DNA of 64,000 nucleotides from Burhinus oedicnemus. Taxonomy: Eukaryota > Chordata > Aves > Charadriiformes > Burhinidae. A program made the translations under genes and the position numbers. The stretch covers positions 201,091 to 265,090 of the forward strand of contig VFFE01006974.1 of NCBI GenBank assembly GCA_008921705.1. The letters are read 5' to 3'. The notes under the pieces were generated by a model. It was not told the DNA's origin. It did no database searches and saw only the letters and a program-made list of their open reading frames with translations. This document shows positions 46,020 through 58,359 of this stretch, piece by piece (positions within the stretch are counted from its first letter, which is position 1; each line of letters starts with the position of its first letter).

Positions 46020-46800
46020 AGCAAGATATGAAAATAATCTGGAACTCATGCCACTCAGAAGGAAGCAAAAGCCTGGAGATCACTCTGAGACTCAGGATAG
46101 GATATTGGACATTAATTTGTAAAGCAGCGTGTTTGCAGAAAAGTGACAATATGGTTTTGTGCTGCATATATGGAAGCACCATATTGCAGCTCAAGGTGGT
46201 AATAGATTTACTCTATACAGTTCTGATGCATTCACACCTAAAAACCATTACATCCAGCTTTGCACAAAACTTTACTAGCGGTGTCTCAACAAATTGAAAG
46301 GAATTCAAAGAAAAGCAACAAAAAATATCAGGATGGCTTCAGGACTGATTTAGGTGGAAAGATTAGAAGTGCTAAATGTGACTAAAAGATGATGAAGGTG
46401 GGGATGTGCTAACAGACTACAAATATTTGGAGGGTGTTAATGCTAAGAGGAGAAGAATTACTTTGTGTGATTCAAAGGGGTATATCATGAGAAATGACAC
46501 ACAATGAAGTGACAAATTAGTCTGAAAACTAAAAAGAACTTTCTGCTGTTGAAATACGTGGTACTAGCATTCTCTTTGGGTTTTCTTGCCAGTAAAGTAT
46601 CTACAGAGATAGGTAACAGGCCCTGGAGGAAAAGCCTTGGAGGTTATACTGCACGGAGTCAGCCTCACCAGAAGAGAGGTGAAGTGGACATTACCCATTC
46701 ACCTGAGACAGCTACCATCTACCACACATTTTGTTTCTTCTGCGCTGTTGGTTTCTTTTCCATATATTCGACCGAACACAAAAAGGCCAAAGCAAAGGGT
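46020..46800 (+). mobile_element. Ancient CR1-type LINE, C-terminal remnant
   Basis: TACTCTATACAGTTCTGATG followed by CACACCTAAAAACC mirrors the CR1 '[15 protein letters not shown]' coding block. LKGIQRKATKNI (near 46294-46335) matches the 'KRIQRKATKMI' block, and AGAAGTGCTAAATGTG plus a decayed C-terminal region follow. Strongly decayed, with frequent stops. The open frame 46028-46297 (89 codons) lies within it and is not a host gene. Confidence 0.6.
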
Positions 46801-47040
46801 TGTCAGATGTGAGATTATAGAGACTGATCAATACTAGTTACTTTTATGAGAATGAATTTTATGGAAACGTGTAGAGGCAACAGTAATATGCTTCCTTAGT
46901 ACCACCAAAGGAGCCCTCTAATGACACAAACCTTGTAGGGACTTGTTATTCCTTTCACATTTGTGAACTCTTGGCCTGATAGAACAAGGCGATCAAGAAA
47001 TATTAAAAATATTTTCTTTCAGAATGCACTATTCATTCAA

Positions 47041-47070
47041 CCTGTCCTCTTATAACCTGTCCTCTTATAA
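47041..47070. repeat. Perfect 15-bp tandem duplication
   Basis: CCTGTCCTCTTATAA occurs twice head to tail with no mismatch, so the duplication is recent or still variable. Confidence 0.9.
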
Positions 47071-47456
47071 CCCAACACACCTAATTTGCAAATTATGTTA
47101 TTGCTACATGCTTATGACTTCCATATTATGTTCCCAGCGAGTGTACACATTTCAGGAATCTTGTTAATGTAACTCAATCTTGCAAATGTTTTATCTAACT
47201 ATCTAGTCTAAACAAATTACAATCCGATGAGTTAACCCATCATGTGCCTTGCCACACAATTAAGAAGAACAAGGGTTTTCTTCCTTCTCAAAGGTGAAAC
47301 TCTTCCATTGTGCCACTTCACAAATCTCTTTATTGCCTGAGGCCCAGCTCCTCTCTACCTGCAGGGCAGCCTCCATCAGCAGCCCGCAGGTGCTTGGAGG
47401 TGAGAGCTGCCCAGCCCAGCACCCAAGCGTGCCCGCCATCGTGCCCCTCACAGTTT

Positions 47457-47519
47457 TGCTTCCTAAACCCCCCATCCTGCTTCCTAAACCCCACATCCTG
47501 CTTCCTAAACCCCGCATCC
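47457..47519. repeat. Three-copy 21-bp minisatellite
   Basis: Three units begin TGCTTCCTAAACCCC and end CATCC, at 47457, 47478 and 47499. They differ from one another only at the base after AAACCCC (C, A, G). The 21-bp period keeps reading frame, giving a seven-residue repeat on either strand, but there is no sign of a real protein. A polyadenylation-type AATAAA follows at 47577-47582. Confidence 0.9.
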
Positions 47520-50500
47520 CGTGCACTTCTGTTTCATGCGGAGAAGGGCTGAAACATCTGCCTTCTCCGATGTCTTAATAAAGTTCCTTTTAATTTCGGT
47601 TTCTTCCCTAAGTAAACTTCACATTGCTTTCATTTTGTTCAACTGAAGCAGCACGGCAGACCATTTGCATCTGAAGACAGCACGTCCAGATCAGACCTTT
47701 GGTCCTTGCTTGCTAAATATTTCTGGACTCAAGGCTTGCTAAAGATGGCCAGAGGGTGCTTTCAGTGGGTGTGAAATGTGCCTGGGTGCTGCCACAGGGC
47801 TGTGGGTGGGGATGAGGACAAGAAGCCAAGGAGGTGAGCAGGAGGACGCCTCAGCCAGCTGCGGGTGCCGGTGGTTTCTGGAGGAAGGAGGCAAGTGAGA
47901 GAAAGAAGCGTGCCTCCTCCCAGGGCTGCTGCAGGGGCTGAAATTTTGGGCGCTTTTCTCTCGCTCTTTGCTTGACAATTCATTTATTTCAGTGACTGTT
48001 TACTACTGGAGGGGGAGATACATAAAGCCCCTAGATGTTAATTGCTTCTGCCAAGTGAACGTTGTAAATAATCCTGAGAAAATTTATGGGGGGATTTGTT
48101 TTGCCTTTTATCAGTTTGAAGTTTTCTTGGGGGAAAAGGAAACATCACATTTCACTCAAGCCCTGTTGTCGCAGGGCTAGATTCCTGACTGCCAGACGCC
48201 GGTGCTGCCATTTTCTGTGGCTGCGGTCCCTCAGCCCAGTGACACCCGCTGTGAGCAGCTGCTGAGGCAGCGGGGGGAAGCACCTCTCTGGGTATGGCTC
48301 CTCCATGTCTCCCTGGGGAGAACAGGCCCCACACACCACATGTGGCTGGTGGTGGTGCTGGCCTGGGGCACTAACAGGCCTTAACAGCCCTATTTGGTCC
48401 CACCTGGGGCCTCCCTGTGCTCGGGGCCATTTCAGCACAGCCCTAGGGTTATTAGCCCTTTCCTGAGCTCTGCTGTGGGGCAGTGGTCTCCAGTCTCTTC
48501 TCTGGGGTGTTCTCTTGTCCTGGCTCACTCCTTGCTGTGCTGATGGACCCCATTACCCAAGCCCCCACGTTCAGTCTTGTAGGGCTGTGCCTCTCATGAG
48601 GCTTTGCCCGCCATTTGAACAAGCTATGTGCTTGGCTGGGCCCCATGGGTCATGTAGGACCTGTTTTTGTGCACCTGGAATCCCCTGTGGCTGGTGCTGG
48701 AGTGTCCCTGTGGGTTGAGGACCAGAGTGCTGTAACCCCTGCAAGCTGAACCAGCTTCAGTGGTGTCCTGGGCTGGGCACAGCTCTCCTTGCAAGCAGGT
48801 TGTGCGAAGGCAAGCAGCAGCTGCCTGAGACCCCATGGTGGTGAGGGGAGAGTGAAGCAGGAGTATGAGAGGTGGTGCTGCTTGTATGCCCTGGAGTCTG
48901 GCTCTGTCGGTGTAGATGTGGCATCTCCCTCTGGTGGGGAGCTCCCCTCGTCTGGGAGGTGGCACAGGACCTGCTAGTGCTGCAGGGACCTCCCTGGTGT
49001 CTGCTTGGCTTGTGCGGCTCTCAGCTGTGCAGCCTGAGAAAATTAAACACCACATTATCTTGGGTTTGATGTGGTGTCTTTTTCTCTTCTGGGTTTTCCC
49101 TTGGTGTGGGGAGACTTTGCTATTGTTTTGTGGCATCATCTCTTAGGAGAAGCTGTGGGGGTTTCTTGGGTGAGCCACCTAATGTGGTGATGCCCACATG
49201 AGGAGTGCTGGTGCTCAGGCTGGGTGCTGCACTAGCGCAGGCTTGGCTTGTAAACAAGCTGTGTGTGGTCCTGGTAACGAAACTGGCTGCCTGTGAGGGG
49301 GGCACCGCGCTGACCCTCTGCCGGTGGGTGCCTGAGGCTGGGCAGGGACAGCAGAAGGGTCATCCTCCACAGGCTGGCTCTTAAACATTTTCATTCTCAG
49401 TCTGGGGAGGCTGTAGTGTGGGGTATCCCTCTGCCCAAGAGCCTCCACTGAAGCTGGCCCAGTGCTGGCAGGCCACGATGGCTCCAAGCTTGTGGGCCTG
49501 AGGGGACCAGGGCCCAGTGTGGCTGGGCCAGTGGAGCTGCTGAATGAGCAGTGAGGGGAAAGTGCTTCATGTTCATCTGGTCTACGTTTACTTATGAGTA
49601 AGTGGAAAAAGATTTAAACAAGCAAGGACTTTATCAATGCTTTCCCATGAAAGGTCTTAGTTCAGGGGCCAAATGGACCAGGAAAAATGGCTTCAATTGA
49701 ATTAATGGGATTAATTGTGTTCTTTCAGTATGTGTTGCTTTTCCAGTTTGGGTGTTTTGAATGCGGGGTTGGTGACGTGCCAAGATGGGGTGGGAGTTAA
49801 AAGTTCTCACTCTGCATCCTTGTTTAGGTCTTTAAGCCAGCAAATACTTCTGCGTGCAATTTAACACCTTTGTATAGTTTCCTGTAGTGTGCTGGCCGGG
49901 CTTACTGGGGCAGTTGCTCGCACAGGTACCTGTATGCTAGCACGGAGCCTAGGACTGGCCAGTCACAGGAGTTTCTGCTTTGCTGCAATATGTGTGATTA
50001 TTCAGCTCATGACTCGGTCAGCAGTACTGTATGTGTCAGCATGTAATTCTTCGCTGCCCTGAAGTAATGGTCTTCGACCAATGGTCCGGGGACTATTTCT
50101 AAAGGTTTGTGAAAGGTAATGAGAAAAGCGAGGCTATTGTCATTAGGCTTAAATTCATTATCCAGGGATCCATATCTCTATTTAAGATGCTTTATAGGTC
50201 CATGAGTTTAAATAAGTGGAAAACCACAGCTCTAACACCTTTCTTACCTTCTGATGGTCCCTTATATAATGCAATAGCAACACTTTTTTTTCCCCAGAGT
50301 AACAAATAGCAAGAGCACTAGGTCACACATCTGTAGAGCAAACTACCACTAGGAAGCTATAATGGTAGCTGTGTAATTGAATTGACATTTTATGTATTAT
50401 AAGCGAAAATATTAAATGAACCCTATTATAATATGTATCACATTGTGTGAGATTTTGGGGGATAACTGCTGCTTTGTGCCAAATATTGCTGAGAGGAATA

Positions 50501-51582
50501 TTATAAATGGGACACGTATTAGAAAGGCCATCTCTTTCATGCAGGATTTATGCCTAAGGTCTAGGTTTTCATACTTTTGTTCATATCTGTATTTTATTCT
50601 GTGCATTACTCGACAACATCCACTTCAAACGTGCAAAAAATTCAATCTATTTCTAAAAAAATTTGAGATTTAAAAACAACACACAGCTAACAAATATTGG
50701 CTTAATTTTTATTTTCTTCTGATTATTGATCAATAACCAGATATTCAGGGTATGTTTTCAGCTGTCTTCCATGGGTGTCACTGCTAGATTCCTGGAGCTG
50801 AGCTTTTAAAAGTCAAAATATTGTGGGAAGTAGTGCTAAAATCTAAAAGGTTGGCTACTGCTTTGCAGTTGGACCATAATACAGAATTTGATGCTACTCT
50901 TTATAAGTACTATAGTCTTGTCAAAAAATATCATTTTGCCTGTTAAAGTTGAGGTTGGTGGACCATCATCTATACTGTGGGAACTGTCTTCAGAAAAGAA
51001 TGTAATACAGTCTACTCTGAAGAACTGGAATAACCTGTGTGAATCTTGCATATCCAAAAGATATGATGCCCATGCACCTTTTCTGCTTTGTTTTGGGTGT
51101 TTGAATTTATCTTAAATGACACACAGGCCCTGTGATGGCAGATTGCACAGGAGTATTTTTATTAGGAAAATGCAGTAATAGGAATAGCTGTAAAATTTGT
51201 CTAGACAGAAGGAGAGACTAAAATAGCACAGTGGAACATGGGCAAGAAGGAACAAAAGACAAGCGTGTGTGTTGGGGGGAGTACACATGGCTGCTTATAC
51301 ATTCAGGGCAAATCATCGGGAACGTGTTGCCACTGGTAAAGGAAAGTCTTGAGAACAGACAGAGTCCCAGGGGTGACAGCTGTCTGAAAAATGAGAAGGC
51401 AGTTGTGGAAAGATAGTCCCAGTCTTTTTAGGTAGTACAAGATAGGCTCATTTTCTTTTGTCTTTCCTCTATTAAATTTCAGTGACATCTTCATATAATC
51501 TTTAAAGTGAATTTTCAATAATGTTTCCATAAAAGTATATAGTGTATATAGTCATGGAAACTAGCAGAAATAAAAAACCCAA

Positions 51583-51600
51583 AACACACACACACACACA
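51583..51600. repeat. Short (CA)n microsatellite
   Basis: About nine uninterrupted AC dinucleotides, probably length-polymorphic. Confidence 0.9.
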
Positions 51601-54600
51601 AACATGGAAGACTTAAATGATTTGGTGAAGAAAAGTGTCTTTTCTTGAAGGCAATGATCCCAGGATCTGATTCACCACTGCCCTACGCTTGTTGGCAACA
51701 GGTGCTTCACAGATGTAATGCCAGAGCCCTCATGGGGGCCCTTGCTGTTTCAAGCCTGGGCTCTGTACAGCTCTCATTGCTGGTGGGCAAAGTCCTGTCT
51801 GGGAATAGTTCCTTTCAGTGAAAAATACAAACCTGTGTGAGAACAGATATTAAAATGACAGGATTTTAAAATGTATTATAAGTGTAGAAGAGGGCAAAGC
51901 ATCAGAGTACCCCAGAACTGTTGATAGTTATTGTCTGGCTGCACAGAAGTATTTCACTCTGCTATCAGAATAATACTGGATGGAAATCAAAGAACAGTAA
52001 AAACTGGGACACTGGGATGATTGGCTTAGGAGTTAAATTTTTTTCAAAGCTAAATCAGTAGGGCCAGATTTCAGAGCTTCTATTCATCTTCAGTAGTAGC
52101 CCCATTAAAATCACCTTCCTTCTCCTGACTTTATGCACAATTAAAATCATGACTTCTGAGAGCCAGATTAATGGTATCAAAATCCAGCTTGTACCTTGGC
52201 ACAAAAAATGAAGGAAAAGACAGGAGATCATCAAGCTCTCCATGGCTCTTAGTAAGAGGAAAGTTTAGAGAAACACATAGAGGAAGTGATTAATAATGAA
52301 CTGAAATGTAAAATTTTAGTTCAATACATGACAGAATCGACTGTGCTGATAGCTGTGGAATTGGATTCGGAGATAAATGGTAAGCCCTGGTTGCCTAAAG
52401 CTCTTAATTTGTTTGAGAAACTACTTAAAGCTATCTTCTGTAATGTAGTTTCATGTATTTATCTTAAACTCCTGAAGTGGACTCCAGCGTCAGGAAGGGA
52501 GCAGAGGAGCACATGGCCCATGTTAGTGTAACCCCAATGCTTGATGTGGAGTTTGTGCATGCTTTGTGATACTAGGAAAAAGGCAACAGCTTCCTGGTAA
52601 ATGTGTGTTTCCGAATCTTGGAGTACTATAGAGAAGATGAAATAAATTGTCATTTTCTGAATTTCAAAAAATCATGCTTAAATTAGAAGTTTTTTAATAT
52701 TACTACTAGAGCAGAAGGATATGTGGAAAACTCATTTATAGCTCAAAGGCTTGCATACTTCATTGGGTGTGGGCAAAGAAAGGGTGTTTCAAAGCACATC
52801 CTCAAGTGAAAGATTTGGTATTTGCAACCTAAATCACATGGCATTGTTTGTTTCCTGGGAGGGTGATTCCTGTAACCACCCAACTGTTAACTGCAAGTGT
52901 ATAATTAAAAATGTATGCTGTGTTTGTCAGCTGTTTAAACTGTTCAAGCTGATTACATAAGGTGAAGAAATTCATTACATAAGTTACACCATGAATTGCA
53001 AATTGTTTACTTAGTTGTGACAGTCATAGCTTAAGATATTTGTAGGCCAACAGTTAGTCAGTGAAGACATTTATGAATCACTTTGAATAATGAATAAATT
53101 CCAGATTTTTTTTTTTTTGCAGCCTGTTAGCAGACAATTAACAAAGGAAAAAGGGCAAAACTTGTCAAAGTTGTATTTAAATTATGCAGTCTGCTCCAGA
53201 TTACTGACTTAAGCTGAGTAGCTGGGTTTGTACTGTTGACTAAATTTGGCTGTTCAGATCTTGTTGTCAAACTCCTGAGTCATCTAGACTTTTGAATGGT
53301 TTTCTGTATAACTGTATAATTATAGTGAGAAAATAGAGTGAGTACATTAATAAGGCTTAATTAAAACATGTATATGCACACATACTTGTGTATACAAATG
53401 AAAGTACCAAAACTTCTATGTTCTCCTGATTGAGCATCAGAGACAGTAGTACTCTGCAGTACAAATTCTCTGTAAACTTTGTTTGAAGTCTCTTTTCTTC
53501 ATTGATACAGCATTTCAAACAGCTTGGTGATGTGTTAGCAATTGTTCTGAGAAATAAGAAAAAAATAATGTCGGTGTCTGAAGTGAAGTCTTATGCTATG
53601 GGCTATTCACTGAGAAGCTTTTATGTCAGGTGTGGGTAGTGGGAGCCTGCTACAATGGCAAGGGTCTCTGTCCTCTCTTCCTGAGATGTGGGTGACTCAG
53701 CTAGCTAAACTGTAATTCTGTGATCCTATGGCCTGTGGGGAAAATGTGGGGTCTGGCCGAGTCCTTCCTTCCCCTCCATCCTGGCCCATGAGACCTCATT
53801 AGAGGTGGCTGAAGGTCACTTAATGCTGACAGCCTGTGGTCTGGCTCAGCTGCTGGGTTAGTTGAAGATTATCAGTTCATGGAAGGCTGGATCTCCCCTC
53901 TCTTCTCTTGGCTGAACCTTTTGGAATGACTGACAAATGCAGGGGTACTGTTGGCCGAAGTATGTTTTCTTATAAGAAAAGTAACTCTTCTGGGGCTGGA
54001 ATGGCTCACAGCAAGTTGGCTGTGTGTCAGCAGAGCAGCATGAAGTTGTCTTAATGTAAAATGGCCTCTAGCTCTGTCTCTGATCACCTGTTTGATGTAG
54101 TTTTCAAGTAGTTTGCTACCTTACAGGTTCTTTGTGGTAGTTAATGAATGTTTATTATTCTGGAGGTCTTCCAAGGGAAAACATCTAATAAGAACACAGG
54201 AGTGTTATTGAAATGCACTTCACTGCATAGCAGGAAAAGATGTATTTAATTGTTTCTCTAATTGCTGGGCATCTTCTCAGGAATGTGAGTTGCATATGCA
54301 CCACACACAGAGCATCTAAGTTTTTAACTGCTCGTCATATTTAACTGAGAAGGCTGGTGACTGGCTACCCAGCCTGTCAGGGGAATGTCTTCAGAACCTG
54401 ACCCGTGTAAAAAAACTTCTGATGTTGGCACATGTATGTAAGCCATACCTGCTTTGAAAGGTGGAAGTGGCCAATGCTTCACCCTGCATTCAGAGCCAAC
54501 AAACCAAGTCACCTGGTGAATAAAGCAATAGCAATATTGGGAAAGGTCTACATGGGAGAAATGAATATGAGGAAAAACAAGAAAGAGAAGATGTTGGCTT

Positions 54601-57600
54601 TAATGATCAAGGTGCATTAATTGCCTCCTAAGATGTTACAGAGTCATTCAGAGATTAAGAGTATAAACCTGAGCAGCTCCTATCCTGCTAAATACCTGTT
54701 GCTTGTCAGGGAAATAAAGCAGATCAGCACAGAACTCTGATGTTCACTGTTACCTGGGGTGAGTTGGGCATGGAGAGGACATAGTTGAGTCAGGTCCTCA
54801 GTGTTGCCCAGATTTCACCTGCACTATCCACCTGTCAAATGTAAGAAAGTAATTTTAAACAGAACTGTTTCCACTCCAAAAGTCAGTCTTCACTCCACTG
54901 TTACCTTACTAGAAGTACCTATGTTAAATATAAGGGGGCAGGGAACATTCAGCTAGTGAAATATATTGATTTTTTTTTTTTTCACCCTGGTACTTTCTAA
55001 TCATACCAATGAATTCAGTTCCCCTCAAAATAAAATAGGTCACAGGTTTTCTGTTTCCACTAAGATTGTTCCTACCAATCTTGACTAACTCATTTTAGCA
55101 AGGTAAGAGAAAACTCTATTTCCCTTGATATTGGCATTCTCTTCTCCCCTGCTTTTGTAGTATTTTGTCTAGCTTTCATCATGATAGAAACAAATCTGTA
55201 AAACAAAACAACAGCAGCAAAATTAAACTAAGGCAAATACATGAAACAGGAATCACTGTTTCAGATCTACAATAGAGTGAAAGAAGATGCAGTTCATTAC
55301 CAGGCAAAGTAATTTCAGAATCGTTTTTTACCCTTCAGGAAAAAATACTAATTAAAGTATTCCCTGCTGCTCTTTTGTACAAGGCAGCATAGGTCTGGTG
55401 CTGTACAGAAGGCTTTGAATGACTGTACTGAGATAGTCTTGTGAGTGGGGAAGGGTGGGAATAGTGGAATGGAGGCTAGAGGTTGTTGATCTTTCTTAAA
55501 AATGTTAGCTAAGTAGAGAGTCCTTCAAATAATGTAGTGTTGTCATAGTGGCAGAATATACAGTGTAGAATTAAAATGTTTAGTTACTCATTTCTTTTTT
55601 TTTCCTCTTCACTTCCAAGAAATTGAGATCATTCCTACTGTCTTCTCCTGACATCTCTGTGTAGGACTAGGGAGAGCTGCTGAATCAGTGTAGTCCTCTG
55701 CTATTGCAAGCAACTGCTCTGTATAATCCCAGCCATAGATGTCTTAAACTACATGTGAAAAAGCAGAATTTCTGCCCTCTCCTGTGCCTATGGGGTTTTT
55801 TTGGCCTCATTCTTACCCTTCTGTCTCTTCATAGTTGATAGTCTTCCCCACTGATGCGAGTCTTTTCCTTTGCAGCTCTTGCCATCAGAATGCGCTGTTT
55901 CTGCCTCACTGACTTTCCACCTCATCTCAAAACGCAGCAGAAAACATACCCTTTGTCTGTGCCTTAACCCCCTTCTGTACCTGCCAGTATTTATTTGCCT
56001 CTACAGGGTATTTTGGGATTTAGCATGGCGAGCACGCTATAGCCAAGTGAAGTGATGTTTTGCTACAGCTGCTGGATTGCCCTTAAAGAGCAAAGAGAAG
56101 CAATGGATGCACTTTAAGTATTAAGTGGTCCAGTCCTTTCAGGCATAACTCTTGTGCTAATTAAGATGCTAATATTAGCAAATCTCATGAACCTGTTTCC
56201 TGTGGCTGTCGTAGACGCATTTGCCAACATCTCACATTTGGGTTGTGTTGTAGTGACTTTGACTGCTTTGAAATCAAGGTAGACCACTTACTTGACTTTG
56301 GTTACTACAGTGGGACTTGCAGTCAGTACAGAGAAACTCTGGTGATGTTAAGCCTTGAGTTGAAGCCTGTGTATCTGTCCTAACCTGTGTGAGTCAAAGG
56401 CAAAATACACAGATGATGTCTGAGCACAAGTCACAAGAGTGAGAATAATTCCTGAACTGTTTACCCAAACACTAGCTTCAGTGTAGACTACCAATTTGAG
56501 TGTTTTGAATGACCTTAGAGAATTTGTGAGAATGTCTCTGGGGCAGTCAGAATTCTCTCATATGTAATTTTCCCCTTCTTGATGCTTCTTCACAGTTGTC
56601 ACAACTAGCTCACTGCTTAACTGCCTCCAGCTACAGCCCACTGGCATGGATCAAAAGTACAAGGTTGTTTATAAGCTGAGGAAAATATAAGCATCACGCT
56701 ATCTCAAATTGATATTTGACAAGGAAGAGGGCTGAAAAAGACCCAACAGTGCTGCTTATAAATATATGAAAGAAACAGGCAGCCACCTTGACAAGAGATT
56801 TGACTTCTTGCCAGAGCGCCACAGGGGAAGAAACCAGGATAAGCTGCGTCCACTCACCTGAATATCACTCAGCCATGGTTAGTTGTGTGGTAGCTTCATA
56901 ATACAACACTTCAGTTGCCCGTGGTCTGTTAGCTGCCCTATTCAGAGCTTTAATTCTCAGAGGATGGGATTTTTGTTTTGCCTTTATGGTTGGTAGTTAC
57001 TTAAATACAGAGAGTTGTGCTTGGGAAGGAATGCTAGTCATGCTGGAGACTATGCATTGGAAATGGAGAGTGATGCAGAAGGGGGAACCCTTAGTGGTGC
57101 TGTATTTTTCTGCTCTCTTTAAAACAAAACCCTTTGATCTCCAGATGAAGCAACTAGCACAATAGTTTGTGTTGATTGATATCACTCAATCATCAAACAA
57201 TCCACTCGGCTTCTGCAAAGAACATTAGTTCAGCAGCACTGGCAGAGCGTCAATGGAAGTTAATTTTAATTGTAATTTGGGGCCTGGCTTATTTCTCTTT
57301 TAAAAGGCTTTTATACATGAAATAAATTTTTATTGCTAATTCATTTCATAATCATCTGATGTGGGTTCATGCTAAATAGTGCAGTTCACACTAAACTTCC
57401 TTTCTGGAATAGGGAGAAGCTATTGCCCTCTCCTAAATACTCATGGCTTGTAATTGTTTGTATTTCGGAGAGATGAACTGCAGGGCTAAGAAACTAGAGG
57501 TTAAACCAATGAAAGGGATACTTGTTTTTAATCTTGCAACCTTGCAACAAGCTTCACTTCCTCTGATCAGGTAAATCATAACAGGAGACTAGGTCTGCCT

Positions 57601-58359
57601 GCCAAGACACACTATAGAGTCTCTGGCAGGACGATACGCAGACTTTTCCTGGTTCTTTCCTTCTGACTGATGAGAGAAGCATAGCCTTAACCCTAATGAG
57701 AGATACTCCCAAAATCTGCCATCATGCTGTCTTTTCTGTGATGTGGCAGAGCAGTACAGCTCATGTGTGAATATCTTGTCTCCCTGCATAGGACTATCTG
57801 ACTGCATCTCTAATGCAGCACAGCTGTCCTGGCAGCAATCTGACCATTCCTGCAAGTATGAGGGTATGCATTTTTGACAAGGCACTCTAGTGATTATCCC
57901 TGTCCTTTCTAACAGTCGGCTGAGGATCCAGCAGACACCAACATTCTCCAGATAGCGATAAGTAACAGACTATATCTAGCGTAGCTTCTAAAAAAAAAAA
58001 TATCTCCTCCTAAAAATTTCCTGTTAAGAGTATCTGTGGTGACAGGAGTTTGCTCTTTTCCTGTTGGAAGTGAGACTGATATCCTTCAGGTATTGTGCAC
58101 AATGGCCACATGACATTACTCAAATTCACTTTATGGCGTTAGGAGTAATAGTTGAGAGGAAATCATGCTCAGCTGGATGCCCAGGGCAGCATATTTGGGT
58201 CTCTGATTCTGCAGTGTCAGTGGTGAGAAGTTGCAGAGCCGTCTAGTGCTGAAATGCTTCAAGTGTTATGCTACTGCCATGGGTCATGTGCAATCACTTG
58301 CAGTAACCCCCCTTATTGATTTTTGTACTTCGTGACATGGAATCAGGGCTACGGAATGA

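Larger units (their letters stand above)
46801..58359. other. Long intergenic stretch without recognised genes
   Basis: Contents noted separately: a 15-bp duplication (47041-47070), a 21-bp triple repeat with downstream AATAAA (47457-47582), a GC-rich patch at about 47750-49560 open in many frames on both strands, and a short CA microsatellite (51583-51600). Otherwise AT-rich, including long spans at 50100-58300 where I recognise nothing. Confidence 0.5.

Noticed and set aside
48624..49139. 171-codon minus-strand open frame, the longest outside the CR1
   Set aside because: It lies in a GC-rich stretch (about 47.7-49.6 kb) open on both strands in many frames. Its composition is unremarkable and no family is recognised.
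53102..53120. Poly-T run followed by GCAG as a splice acceptor
   Set aside because: A T run with CAG is frequent by chance in AT-rich DNA; no open frame or donor follows.
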